The notes below the pieces were generated by a model, which worked only from the letters and a program-made list of their open reading frames with translations, did no database searches and was not told the origin of the DNA. A DNA stretch of 52,363 bases from an uncultured Clostridia bacterium. GTDB taxonomy: Bacteria; Bacillota; Clostridia; TANB77; CAG-508. Positions 27,202 to 37,714 of this stretch are shown piece by piece. The first letter of the stretch is position 1; every line of letters begins with the position of its first letter. The position numbers and the translations under genes were made by a program. The stretch covers positions 1 through 52,363 of the forward strand of contig CALXAV010000013.1 in NCBI GenBank assembly GCA_944386385.1. Reading direction: 5' to 3'.

Positions 27202-27506
27202 CTACTCCTTTGAACTATCTCTACTATATCTGATATATATTCTCCAATTACTGGTATATTTAATGTTACTATTTTTTGAAGTATCATTACAAGTATTGCT
27301 GTGATAATAGTTACTCCTATACCTATACCGATTCCTCTTGATATTCCAGCTAAGAAATTTCTTATAAACATTTCTTTTTTATTTCCTAATAAATAAGTAA
27401 GTTCTACAAAATTTCCTTCTTGAAGAACTTTATTTAGATGTGATATTGATTTATTTAGAATATTTATATTTTCTCTTTCTTCCTTTTTCTTCTTATTATA
27501 AAACAT
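27198..27506 (-). CDS. DUF5665 membrane protein
   Basis: A 102-residue protein with a basic N-terminus, a helical segment, the family stretch NFLAGISRGIGIGIGVTIIT and a second hydrophobic helix ending LNIPVIGEYISDIVEIV. That is the typical layout of DUF5665 proteins of Clostridia, whose function is unknown. Its ribosome site GGTGG lies in the 3' arm of the hairpin at 27507-27537, so translation may be controlled by that fold. It follows the UPF0182 gene on the same strand. Confidence 0.8.
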   Translation of the reverse strand: MFYNKKKKEERENINILNKSISHLNKVLQEGNFVELTYLLGNKKEMFIRNFLAGISRGIGIGIGVTIITAILVMILQKIVTLNIPVIGEYISDIVEIVQRSR

Positions 27507-27537
27507 AAAAATCCACCTAATTATATGGTGGATTTTT
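27507..27537. terminator. Hairpin terminator that also holds a ribosome site
   Basis: AAAAATCCACC (27507-27517) pairs with GGTGGATTTTT (27527-27537). On the minus strand a T-run follows, so it terminates UPF0182 transcription. The GGTGG of its 3' arm on the minus strand lies 5 nt before the DUF5665 ATG. Confidence 0.7.
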
Positions 27538-27599
27538 TATGTTCCTTTTATTCTTTTTTTATTTATTTTGTTTTTATTTCTTTTTGCTTTAATTTTTTA

Positions 27600-30518
27600 T
27601 TACTCACTTACTGCATTGTTAACAACTACGTTATCTACACTATTTTGTTCATCTGTTGTATTTTCACTTATAACATTTGTATCAGTAGAATTTGTTGTAT
27701 TTCCATCTACTTGATTTTGATTTTCATCTGCTTGTTGTTCATCTCTTGCTTGTTCTAGTTGGTTAATTAATTCTTGAAGTCTTGCAATATCACTACCCAT
27801 TAATTCCCAATTATTACTTTCATTTGACTCTGTTAAGTTTTGGTTAGCTCTTATTATTGCATCAATAATACTATCTATATTTTCTGTATCTTCAACTTCA
27901 ATATTTGTAGCATATCTTGAAAGTAAATTTTGAAGAGCTTCTGTTAAAGTATCTCCTATTGCAACCTTATTTCCTGATGCTACTATTACTTTCTTTAGAA
28001 GTGGAACATCAGACTCATTAAGCATTGTTTGATAAACTGGTTCTACATATAATAATGTATTATTAATTGGAACTATTATCATTTTTTTTGTTAACCTTGT
28101 TCCTGTTACATTTAATGTTTCTAATTCAGAACTAATGTTAGAATCTTCTTGTATTTGTTTATCAAGTTGCATTGGTCCTACAATATTACTATCAGCTGAG
28201 AATTTATATAACCTTAATACATTTTCTCCATTTTCATTGCTTCCAACTAAATATGAAATAATATTTTGTCTTGAATCTGGAGTATATACTTGTACTAATC
28301 CTAATTGTTCTTCATTTTTAGTTTTTACCATTGTATAATATGGTTCCATATATGTTCCTGTAGTATTAGTATTGCTTGTAGTACTAGATCTTGCAATATC
28401 CCATAAGTCATCTCCTCTGTATATTACATCTGGTCTAGTATTATGATATACCTTTAATACTTCTGCTTGGACATTATATAAAAATTCTGGATATACAAAA
28501 TGGCTAGATATGTCTTCTGGTATTTCTTCATCTAAGTCTTTAAATAAACCATCATATATATTTCTATAGGCCATAGCAATTGGATCTGTTCTATCTGTTA
28601 TATAGAAATCCATTGTTCCATCATAACTATCAATTATTACTTTTACAGAATTTCTTATATAATTTATATCTTCTGTCATTCCGTCATGTTCAATTGTAGT
28701 ATATTGTGAGAATGGATAACTAGATGATACTGTATATGCATCTAATACCCATACAATTCTTCCATCGTCTGTAATAACTGTATATGGATTTTCGTCATAA
28801 ATTAGATATGGCATTGCTTTCTTTGCTCTTGTTACAATATCTCTATTTATTAATATCTTACTATCTTCTGTCATTTCGCTAGAAAATGCTAAGTTCAAAT
28901 CTCCTTTTGAAATTCCAAGTACTAATCTATCTAAAAATCCTAAATTCAATCCTGCTTCACCTGAATATGTTGATACTTGGTCTGTCCCATTTACATCTGT
29001 ATAATCATATTCTTGTTTATTCTTTGTATTTGTTGCTATTGTTTCATCTGTTTCTAAACCAAAATAAATTCTTGGTTCTGAAACATCAATAACTTCATCT
29101 GCTCCTGCTACATCACTTTGTACATATTTTATATTTCCACTTTCTGTACTTTCTGTGGCAAGAGTTATTATTTCTCCCATTCCATGAGTGTATTCATATG
29201 TCTTATTACTATAAGTTCTACCTGAATTAGTAATTTCTCTTGGGGCTAAATAAACTAATTTATCTTGTCCATTTATATTATATTTTGCAAGAGTTGTATT
29301 TGGATATACATAGTAACCAGCACTAGATTGATTATTTTCTAATGTTTCTAATACCGCTTCTTTACTAATTATTGGTATATTATTAATCACATTAGAAGCT
29401 TCATCCACTTCTTCTTGTGTTATAGTTCCTGAACTCTCTATGTTTGTTTCTTCAATTCCTATATTATACGCACTTTTAGTATTTTCTATATTTTCAGAAA
29501 TATAATTTTTTTCTTTGTCTAATTCGTTTGAATTTACATATATCAAGTCAAATCCTATCATTACAATAAATAGTACAACTAAATATCCTGGTATTACTGC
29601 TAAATTTTTTAGTACTTTATTTGTACTTCCTGCTCTAAATGCTCTTATTGCTCTATACGCAAATATTATTATTACAAATGCAAATATCGCATATCCCCAA
29701 ACTTGAACTGTCGCTTCCGTCATTCCTGCACCATTTATTTCTATATCATCACCAACCGTAAGAATTTTTCCAAACACAACATTTTGAGTACTAAGTACAG
29801 TTAAAATAGCAACGCCTATTACTATCAACATTACATTTCTTAGTAATTTCTTCATAAATAAGCTTTCTTTTAGCATTTTTCCATCTATACCGTCAAAATA
29901 ACGATTGAATACTATTACATAATATAGTGCCATATATAATGATAAACATACAAATACTATTACAAAGTAAAAGACAGCTATTTCTATAAATGGCTTTAAG
30001 AACATATAATATGAAATATCTAATCCAAATATAGGATCTTGTATTCCAAATGATGCTCCACTAGTTGCTAGCATAAATTTTTGCATAAAGACTGATGATA
30101 CGACAAAACTTGCAATTGCTGATATTACTAACGCTAAAGATTTATTAGGCAGTTTTGGCATTTTCTTGTTTTCTTTTTCAAAAAATACTTTTAGTCCCTT
30201 TTTTATTCCTCTATTTGTTAAATAAATAACCATATATAAAACAACAAAATTTACAGCCATAATTGTATAACGATATGTCATATTTGTTTTGAAAATATTA
30301 GTATATTCTTTTCCTAATTCTAAATACTCTAAATAACTTCCTCTCAATTGAACATAACTAACTGCTGCAAATATTAATAAGAATAGAATAACAAGCAACA
30401 TTCTAGTTTTACTATTTTTCTTCTTTGTATTTTCTTTTTCAATCTCTTTTGTTTCTACTACATTTGTTTCATTTACTTCTGTTTGAACATTTTCTTCTTT
30501 TTGGGTATCTTTATCCAC
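27600..30518 (-). CDS. UPF0182 family membrane protein
   Basis: A 972-residue protein with an acidic/lysine-rich N-terminus and about seven membrane helices in the first 340 residues (FGLDISYYMFLKPF family motif). A large extracytoplasmic domain follows (NELDKEKNYISENIENTKSAY; APREI; GMGEIITLA) and then a C-terminal Asn/Gln/Thr-rich tail. The family is widespread in Clostridia, Actinobacteria and cyanobacteria but has no established function. The start is GTG at 30518 with AAGGAGG 8 bp upstream. It follows ftsY with a 37-bp gap on the same strand. Confidence 0.92.
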   Translation of the reverse strand: MDKDTQKEENVQTEVNETNVVETKEIEKENTKKKNSKTRMLLVILFLLIFAAVSYVQLRGSYLEYLELGKEYTNIFKTNMTYRYTIMAVNFVVLYMVIYLTNRGIKKGLKVFFEKENKKMPKLPNKSLALVISAIASFVVSSVFMQKFMLATSGASFGIQDPIFGLDISYYMFLKPFIEIAVFYFVIVFVCLSLYMALYYVIVFNRYFDGIDGKMLKESLFMKKLLRNVMLIVIGVAILTVLSTQNVVFGKILTVGDDIEINGAGMTEATVQVWGYAIFAFVIIIFAYRAIRAFRAGSTNKVLKNLAVIPGYLVVLFIVMIGFDLIYVNSNELDKEKNYISENIENTKSAYNIGIEETNIESSGTITQEEVDEASNVINNIPIISKEAVLETLENNQSSAGYYVYPNTTLAKYNINGQDKLVYLAPREITNSGRTYSNKTYEYTHGMGEIITLATESTESGNIKYVQSDVAGADEVIDVSEPRIYFGLETDETIATNTKNKQEYDYTDVNGTDQVSTYSGEAGLNLGFLDRLVLGISKGDLNLAFSSEMTEDSKILINRDIVTRAKKAMPYLIYDENPYTVITDDGRIVWVLDAYTVSSSYPFSQYTTIEHDGMTEDINYIRNSVKVIIDSYDGTMDFYITDRTDPIAMAYRNIYDGLFKDLDEEIPEDISSHFVYPEFLYNVQAEVLKVYHNTRPDVIYRGDDLWDIARSSTTSNTNTTGTYMEPYYTMVKTKNEEQLGLVQVYTPDSRQNIISYLVGSNENGENVLRLYKFSADSNIVGPMQLDKQIQEDSNISSELETLNVTGTRLTKKMIIVPINNTLLYVEPVYQTMLNESDVPLLKKVIVASGNKVAIGDTLTEALQNLLSRYATNIEVEDTENIDSIIDAIIRANQNLTESNESNNWELMGSDIARLQELINQLEQARDEQQADENQNQVDGNTTNSTDTNVISENTTDEQNSVDNVVVNNAVSE

Positions 30519-30555
30519 TTTTTTACCTCCTTTAGCTAATAAATTCCCCTTTATT

Positions 30556-31461
30556 CTAAATTATAGCTTTTACAAAATCTTCTGAATTGAATACTTCCAT
30601 GTCATCTATTTGTTCACCTACTCCAATAAATTTTATTGGAATCTTATTTTCAGAAACTATTCCTATTGCAACCCCACCTTTTGCTGTTCCGTCTAATTTT
30701 GTAATTACTAATCCTGTTATATCTGCTTCTTCCTTAAAAGCTTTTACTTGTGAAATAGCATTTTGACCTGTTGTTCCATCTATTACTAATAGTACTTCCT
30801 TATCTGCTTCTTTCATTTCTTTATTTATTACTTTTTGAATCTTATTTAATTCGTCCATTAAATATTTCTTATTATGCAATCTTCCTGCTGTATCTACTAT
30901 TAGTACATCTGCATTTTTTTCTCTAGTTATTTTTATTGCATCATATACAACAGATGCTGGGTCTACTCCTTCTTCTCTTTTTACTATGTCTGCTCCTGCT
31001 CTATTAGCCCATATTTCTAATTGCTCTACTGCTGCTGCTCTAAAAGTATCTGCTGCTGCAACTACAACTTTTTTACCATCTTTTGCTAATCTATTTGCAA
31101 TTTTTCCTATTGAAGTAGTTTTACCTACTCCATTTACACCTACAACTAAGATTACAGATGGTTTTGTGTTTAAATGAAGACTTATATCTGTTACATCTAG
31201 AATCTTTTGCATTTCTTCTCTTAATGCTTTTTTTACATCTTCTTCATCTTGTATCTTTTCTTTCTTTATCCTATTTCTTAGATTGTTTATTATCTCTACT
31301 GAAGTATCAACTCCAATATCAGACATAATTAAAATTTCTTCTAACTCATCTAAAAAATCTTCATCAACTTTTCTAAAACTTTTAAATACATTGTTTATTT
31401 TTTCATCAAATGCACTTTTAGTTTTATTCATTCCTTGTTTTAATTTTTCAAAAAATCCCAC
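30556..31461 (-). CDS. ftsY: Signal recognition particle receptor FtsY
   Basis: A 301-residue NG-domain GTPase that docks SRP-ribosome complexes at the membrane for co-translational insertion. N domain about 1-95; G1 GVNGVGKTT (108-116), DTFRAAA, DTAGR and TKLDGTAKGG follow. The acidic A domain is absent, as in many Gram-positive bacteria. The start is GTG 31461 with GGAAGGAG upstream. It lies 22 bp after the flavodiiron gene and is probably in one operon with it and UPF0182. Confidence 0.95.
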   Translation of the reverse strand: MGFFEKLKQGMNKTKSAFDEKINNVFKSFRKVDEDFLDELEEILIMSDIGVDTSVEIINNLRNRIKKEKIQDEEDVKKALREEMQKILDVTDISLHLNTKPSVILVVGVNGVGKTTSIGKIANRLAKDGKKVVVAAADTFRAAAVEQLEIWANRAGADIVKREEGVDPASVVYDAIKITREKNADVLIVDTAGRLHNKKYLMDELNKIQKVINKEMKEADKEVLLVIDGTTGQNAISQVKAFKEEADITGLVITKLDGTAKGGVAIGIVSENKIPIKFIGVGEQIDDMEVFNSEDFVKAII

Positions 31462-31483
31462 TCTTAAGCTCTCCTTCCTAAAG

Positions 31484-32653
31484 TTAGTTTTTTAATATTT
31501 CATCTGCTAAATCTTCCATTTGCTTTTTATTTTCTTCATTCATTCTTGATTTAATTGTAACTAATGGTTCTACTATATTTACGTCTTTCATCTCAGAAAG
31601 TATTGCCTTCATTCCTCTTCCTGCTGATGGTGCCCAAGAACCGTTTTCTATTATTCCGACTGTTCTTTTTTGATAATTTCTATCTTTTAAATGTCTTAAG
31701 AAATGTTCCATTGGTGGGAATATTCCCATATTATAACTAGATGATGCAACTATTAATTTAGAATACCTAAACGCATCTTCTATACATTCTGCCCAATCTT
31801 CTCTTGCTAAATCTGATACAACAACTTTTTTAGCTCCTTTTTTCTCCAATATCTCTTTCATTTCTTTTGCTGCATTTAGTGTATTTCCATATATACTTGC
31901 TGTTGCAATAAATATTCCTTCTTCTTCTGGTTCATATTTGCTCCATACATCATATTTATTTATATAATATTCTAAATTTTCTTTTAATATTGGACCATGT
32001 AATGGACAAATCATTTTTATATCTAATGTGGCTGCTTTTTTCAATAATGCTTCTACTTGTGCTCCGTATTTACCTACTATTCCAAAATAATATCTTCTTG
32101 CCTCACAATCCCATTCTTCATCATGGTCTAATGAACCAAATTTTCCAAATCCATCTGCCGAGAATAATATTTTTTCTGTTTGTTCATATGTTACCATTAC
32201 CTCTGGCCAATGAACCATAGGAGCCATAAAGAATTGCAATTTATGTTTTCCTATATCTAATACGTCGCCTTCTGTTACAATTACTTTTCTACTACTTAAA
32301 TCTATATCACTAAAGAAATTTGTAAGCATATTAAATGTCATTTGATTTCCTACTAATTTCATATTTGGATATTTCTTAGCTATTAATCCTATATTATATG
32401 CATGGTCTGGTTCCATATGTGAAATTATTAAATAATCTGGTTTCTTTTCGCCTAATTCTTTTTCTAATTTTTCTTGCCAGATATCAGTTACATGTTCATC
32501 TATAGTGTCTAATACTACATTTTTCTCATCTTTTATTAAATATGAATTATAGCTCATTCCGTTCTCTAATACATATTGGCTTTCAAATAATTTTAAATCA
32601 TTATCACTTGCACCAATCCAAGTTATATCTTCTGATATTTTCATATCTGTCAT
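31484..32653 (-). CDS. Flavodiiron protein (A-type flavoprotein, O2/NO reductase)
   Basis: A 389-residue protein with an N-terminal metallo-beta-lactamase-like diiron domain (HMEPDHA, MVHWPEVM, CPLHGP ligands) and a C-terminal flavodoxin domain binding FMN (IATASIYGNT). Such enzymes reduce O2 to water or NO to N2O and protect anaerobes. No rubredoxin domain is fused, so an external electron donor is needed. The ATG at 32653 has GGAGG 7 bp upstream. A probable promoter lies at 32687-32715. Confidence 0.93.
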   Translation of the reverse strand: MTDMKISEDITWIGASDNDLKLFESQYVLENGMSYNSYLIKDEKNVVLDTIDEHVTDIWQEKLEKELGEKKPDYLIISHMEPDHAYNIGLIAKKYPNMKLVGNQMTFNMLTNFFSDIDLSSRKVIVTEGDVLDIGKHKLQFFMAPMVHWPEVMVTYEQTEKILFSADGFGKFGSLDHDEEWDCEARRYYFGIVGKYGAQVEALLKKAATLDIKMICPLHGPILKENLEYYINKYDVWSKYEPEEEGIFIATASIYGNTLNAAKEMKEILEKKGAKKVVVSDLAREDWAECIEDAFRYSKLIVASSSYNMGIFPPMEHFLRHLKDRNYQKRTVGIIENGSWAPSAGRGMKAILSEMKDVNIVEPLVTIKSRMNEENKKQMEDLADEILKN

Positions 32654-32686
32654 AATCTTTCCTCCTTTTTTACATTTTCTCCCTCA

Positions 32687-32715
32687 TTGTATAATAGTAT
32701 ACCATACTTTTCCAA
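32687..32715 (-). promoter_or_regulatory. Possible promoter of the flavodiiron-ftsY operon
   Basis: On the minus strand TTGGAA (32715-32710) with TATACA (32693-32688) at a 16-bp spacer, overlapping ATACAA at 17 bp. About 40 bp before the ATG. Confidence 0.45.
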
Positions 32716-32750
32716 ATCTGTGTACTGTTTTTGGTTATTTTATTAGAAAA

Positions 32751-32792
32751 AGGAACAAACTTAAGGATTCATTTTCCCTTAAGTTTGTCCCT
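32751..32792. repeat. Intergenic hairpin with GTCCC signature / terminator
   Basis: ACAAACTTAAGG (32755-32766) pairs perfectly with CCTTAAGTTTGT (32777-32788); outer AGG/CCT extends it. On the minus strand a T-rich tract follows, so it probably terminates the gene ending at 32798. Confidence 0.75.
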
Positions 32793-32797
32793 TTATG

Positions 32798-33148
32798 TTA
32801 TGCGCCTCTAAAATAAATTGCCCCGTCACCATCTCGTTCTATGATGAACTCTATGCTTGGGAATTCATAGTACTCTCCCTCACTAAGAGAAGGAAGCTCC
32901 CTTACCACTGGAGCTAAACTTTCCTCTATATAGGTTACCCCATTTCTATGTTGCCTTCTCTTGTATGGTGTCTCGGGGTTCTGAAAGATGATACTTACAG
33001 GTCTTATCTTTATTTGCCTTCTTCTTTTTCTTATATATTTATAAAGAAGGTCATAAAACTTTTTCCGTACCTGTTCCGATACTTCCAGCCTTTCCTCACC
33101 ATTTCGAATACAAAGTGCATCTGAAACAATATTTGCATAATCACGCAT
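32798..33148 (-). CDS. Paralogue A1 of an unknown family (116 aa)
   Basis: A basic protein with no recognised domain. It shares a run of positions with the next gene: V-S-x-x-V-x-x-x-F, Y-(V/I)-x-x-R, I-I-(F/M)-F/FQ, R-x-x-x-R-N-G-x-x-Y-(I/V)-E, LP-x-L-x-x-GE-x-Y-x-FP. Both are therefore diverged copies of one family. ATG 33148 has GGGAGG 5 bp upstream; a longer TTG frame is less likely. Codon use is richer in G and C than in neighbouring genes. Possible nucleic-acid or regulatory role; not established. Confidence 0.75.
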   Translation of the reverse strand: MRDYANIVSDALCIRNGEERLEVSEQVRKKFYDLLYKYIRKRRRQIKIRPVSIIFQNPETPYKRRQHRNGVTYIEESLAPVVRELPSLSEGEYYEFPSIEFIIERDGDGAIYFRGA

Positions 33149-33250
33149 TTTTCCTCCCAAAAATTCTTTTACATGATGTCCAACCCTAGCTGTAAAAAGG
33201 AGTTATGTACCTTTAAACACCCATATTATACACTGTTTCTCTATTTTTTG

Positions 33251-33293
33251 CAAGCAAAAGGTCAGCTCCTAAACGAAGCTGACCTCTTGCTTG
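33251..33293. terminator. Terminator after paralogue A2
   Basis: CAAGCAAAAGGTCAGCT (33251-33267) pairs with AGCTGACCTCTTGCTTG (33277-33293) with one mismatch. On the minus strand the stem is followed by AAAAATAG and not by a clean T-run. Confidence 0.6.
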
Positions 33294-33296
33294 TGA

Positions 33297-33722
33297 CTAC
33301 ATCGGAAGTATGAAAGCATCCGAACTGTCTTCAGCTCTGATAATCTTAAGTGCAGGGAAAACATATTTTTCTCCTGCTTTAAGTTTCGGCAGGCTATCCA
33401 GCACTTGCCTCAGATTATCCTCGACGTAATGCATGCCGTTACGCGGCCGATTTCTCGGAATGATACGATTATATCTCCCTTGGAACATAATTATTACAAG
33501 TAGCTCATTGATTTCCTCCAGTCGGTTACTAACATACTGCTTATAAGCCTTCTTGAACTGCTCCTTCACTTCCGAACTTACCGGCCATCTCTCAGACCTA
33601 GTTGAGATGTAAAGTCCTTCGGCAATAGCATCGTAATTGATTATGCAACGCCTCTTTCCATCGTCCTCCGAATGGTATTCTTTCATCGCCTCGACAACAT
33701 AGTCGTAGTCACTCCTAGACAT
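33297..33722 (-). CDS. Paralogue A2 of an unknown family (141 aa)
   Basis: Starts MSRSDYDYVVEAMKEYHSED. ATG 33722 is chosen since GGAGG lies 5 bp upstream; the longer frame from 33812 runs through a probable promoter region. It shares the C-terminal family motif (RPRNGMHYVEDNLRQVLDSL then PKLKAGEKYVFPALKI) with paralogue A1. GC-rich codons (ACG CGG, TCG, GGC) stand out from the AT-rich surroundings and suggest recent acquisition. It has its own terminator and so is probably a single-gene unit. The function is unknown. Confidence 0.75.
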   Translation of the reverse strand: MSRSDYDYVVEAMKEYHSEDDGKRRCIINYDAIAEGLYISTRSERWPVSSEVKEQFKKAYKQYVSNRLEEINELLVIIMFQGRYNRIIPRNRPRNGMHYVEDNLRQVLDSLPKLKAGEKYVFPALKIIRAEDSSDAFILPM

Positions 33723-33955
33723 CGTTCCTCCAAAAAAAATATTTTTACATGTTGACAAACTAAGGATGCAAAATGGAGTAAAAACATTCTGTGTACTACT
33801 ATTATAGCACATTTTGTCCTTTTTGTAAATTTTAACTTCTCTACTTTTTAAGTTTACGCTTATAATTAAAATATTTTAAACATTTTAATTATAAGTACAT
33901 TTAAAAATAGCATAATTACTAAATTTAAGTAACTATACTATTTATTTTTTATTAT

Positions 33956-34031
33956 TGGTGCCAAAAAGCAGAATCGAACTGCTGACCTCCGGGTTACGAA
34001 TCCGTTGCTCTACCAACTGAGCTATTTTGGC
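33956..34031 (-). tRNA. tRNA-Thr (anticodon CGU)
   Basis: A 76-nt cloverleaf with encoded CCA. Acceptor GCCAAAA/TTTTGGC is perfect, D-loop AGTTGGTAGA, anticodon loop TTCGTAA, T-arm AGCAG/CTGCT with TTCGATT loop. The anticodon stem has two unpaired end positions (A-G and A-C). Confidence 0.93.
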
Positions 34032-34082
34032 ATGTGTAATACAAAAATTATTATAACTTAAAGCTAAAAAAAAATCAACAGC

Positions 34083-35327
34083 CTATGCCATTGATTTTTT
34101 TAAATTATCCCATATTTTATTTATTCTAATAAAATCATTATAATGTTCTTCTACTTTGCTATCATACTCCTCTAATTGCTTTACTAAATTTTCAAAATTA
34201 CTTTGATCAAATAAATGGTCTATTCTTCTAATACTTCTTTTTAGTTTTACCTTTACTTTTCTTATCTGATAATCATAATCTTCCCTATTTAATATATATA
34301 GTAATAATGGTTTATATTTTATCCATCCTTGACAAGCTTTAAAAAATCTTTTTTCTACATTTTTGTCATTAGCCTTTATTAATTTAAACTTTTCAGGATA
34401 GTCTCCTTCCATTATTTTCTTATATTTTAAAAATCCATCATGGAAATGATATACTGGAACTTTTATTACTTTAGAATTCTCTAAATTCATAGAAAAAAAT
34501 GTATCTTCTCCTCTTGCAGATGGTGGATTATAAAATGCCGGTATTTTATCTAAATGTTTTAAATTTAAACATAATGTAGACCCTGCAACAAATTTATTCC
34601 CGTCTTCTCCTCTTAATTCATAAGCACCTTGTCCATTTGCTAAATTTTCTTCTGCAAAAGTTACACCATTATCTTTTTTAAATTTTTCATTTATTGATTT
34701 ATATGACACTAATTCATTACTTATGGCTTCTATGAAATCTTGTATGTTATCTTCTTCAATATTATCACTTACATTCAAATATGGTATTGGTGAAATATAT
34801 CCACAATGATATCCGATTGTTACATCAGCATTATTTTTCTCCATCTCTTCAATATGTTTTATAACATTATCTTGTTTCTTCCAAATAATTTTATTACTAT
34901 CTTTAATACATGCAACTGGATATTCATCATCGTCCCAGAACAATAAATAGTCCATATTATTTTTTAATGCAAAATACAATACAGTATTTCTTCCTTTAGC
35001 ATGTCCATTACCAAAGAATAATTCTGCTTCTTCATATGTTAGAACATTTTTCTCTTCTAGCTCTTTCTTTTCTTCTTCTCTTTCTTCTGGTGATATGTAA
35101 ATAATATTAAACTTATTAAATACATCTGGATTTATTTTATAAAATTCTTCTTTTGGTGTTCCTTGATAAGTTGTATCATATAATATGAAGAATGTTACTT
35201 TTATATTATAATTTGTTTTTTCTATTTGTCTTATTATATCTTTATAATAACTATTAATAACATCACATACATTTGCTCTTCCAGTCACGAATCCAATACC
35301 AACATTAATTTCATCATCACTTTTCAT
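34083..35327 (-). CDS. Glycosyltransferase-like protein (GT-A fold)
   Basis: A 414-residue protein. It begins with VGIGFVTGRANVCDVINSYY, and LLFWDDDEYP gives a DxD nucleotide-sugar/metal motif at about residue 147. FVAGSTLCLNL and RGEDTFFSMNL are typical of family 2-like transferases. The C-terminal third is basic and helical with a coiled coil. The start is ATG 35327 with AGGAGAG upstream; the longer frame lacks a site. No polysaccharide cluster surrounds it, so the acceptor is unknown. Confidence 0.8.
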   Translation of the reverse strand: MKSDDEINVGIGFVTGRANVCDVINSYYKDIIRQIEKTNYNIKVTFFILYDTTYQGTPKEEFYKINPDVFNKFNIIYISPEEREEEKKELEEKNVLTYEEAELFFGNGHAKGRNTVLYFALKNNMDYLLFWDDDEYPVACIKDSNKIIWKKQDNVIKHIEEMEKNNADVTIGYHCGYISPIPYLNVSDNIEEDNIQDFIEAISNELVSYKSINEKFKKDNGVTFAEENLANGQGAYELRGEDGNKFVAGSTLCLNLKHLDKIPAFYNPPSARGEDTFFSMNLENSKVIKVPVYHFHDGFLKYKKIMEGDYPEKFKLIKANDKNVEKRFFKACQGWIKYKPLLLYILNREDYDYQIRKVKVKLKRSIRRIDHLFDQSNFENLVKQLEEYDSKVEEHYNDFIRINKIWDNLKKSMA

Positions 35328-35464
35328 AATGCTCTCTCTCCTAAAATCAAATTCCCCTTTTACTCTCATACACTTTATATACAATTTTAAAACAAAAAAG
35401 TTACATTTTTATTAAAATTTTTTTAATTTTTTATATAATTTCGAATAAGAAATTTTTATTTAAG

Positions 35465-35507
35465 AAAAAAGTAGAGACTGTATTTTACTACATTCCCTAC
35501 TTTTTTT
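35465..35507. terminator. Terminator after groEL
   Basis: AAAAAAGTAG (35465-35474) pairs with CTACTTTTTT (35498-35507), with TGTA/TACA inside; it can act in both directions. Confidence 0.8.
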
Positions 35508-35531
35508 ATTTCTATGATTTAGTTTGTTTTA

Positions 35532-37182
<1,651 letters not shown>

Positions 37183-37203
37183 TAAAAAACTTTTTTATAT
37201 TTA

Positions 37204-37500
<297 letters not shown>

Positions 37501-37508
37501 TTAATTTT

Positions 37509-37535
37509 AGCACTCTTTGTATTCGACTGCTAATA
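37509..37535. promoter_or_regulatory. CIRCE element (HrcA operator)
   Basis: TTAGCACTC (37509-37517), 9 bp, GACTGCTAA (37527-37535). It matches the CIRCE consensus TTAGCACTC-N9-GAGTGCTAA except for one base, so HrcA heat-shock repression of groESL is expected. Confidence 0.93.
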
Positions 37536-37536
37536 A

Positions 37537-37565
37537 TGTATACCCTATTTTGCTAATTGTCAATA
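37537..37565 (-). promoter_or_regulatory. groESL promoter
   Basis: On the minus strand perfect TTGACA (37565-37560), 17 bp, TACATT (37542-37537), directly upstream of the CIRCE element. Confidence 0.75.
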
Positions 37566-37642
37566 CCTATTTTTAAAATTTCACAAAATGTTCACATTTT
37601 ATTTTATTCACCTTATACTAAAATTATTACGAAAAAAAAGAA

Positions 37643-37660
37643 CCCTCTATTGCTAGAGGG
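37643..37660 (-). terminator. Terminator after paralogue B1
   Basis: CCCTCT/AGAGGG stem with a T-rich run on the minus strand (T8 after GGTTC). Confidence 0.75.
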
Positions 37661-37714
37661 AAAGAAAAATTTCTTTTTAATGAATGTTATTTAACTTTCA
37701 TTTTAACTCCTTTC

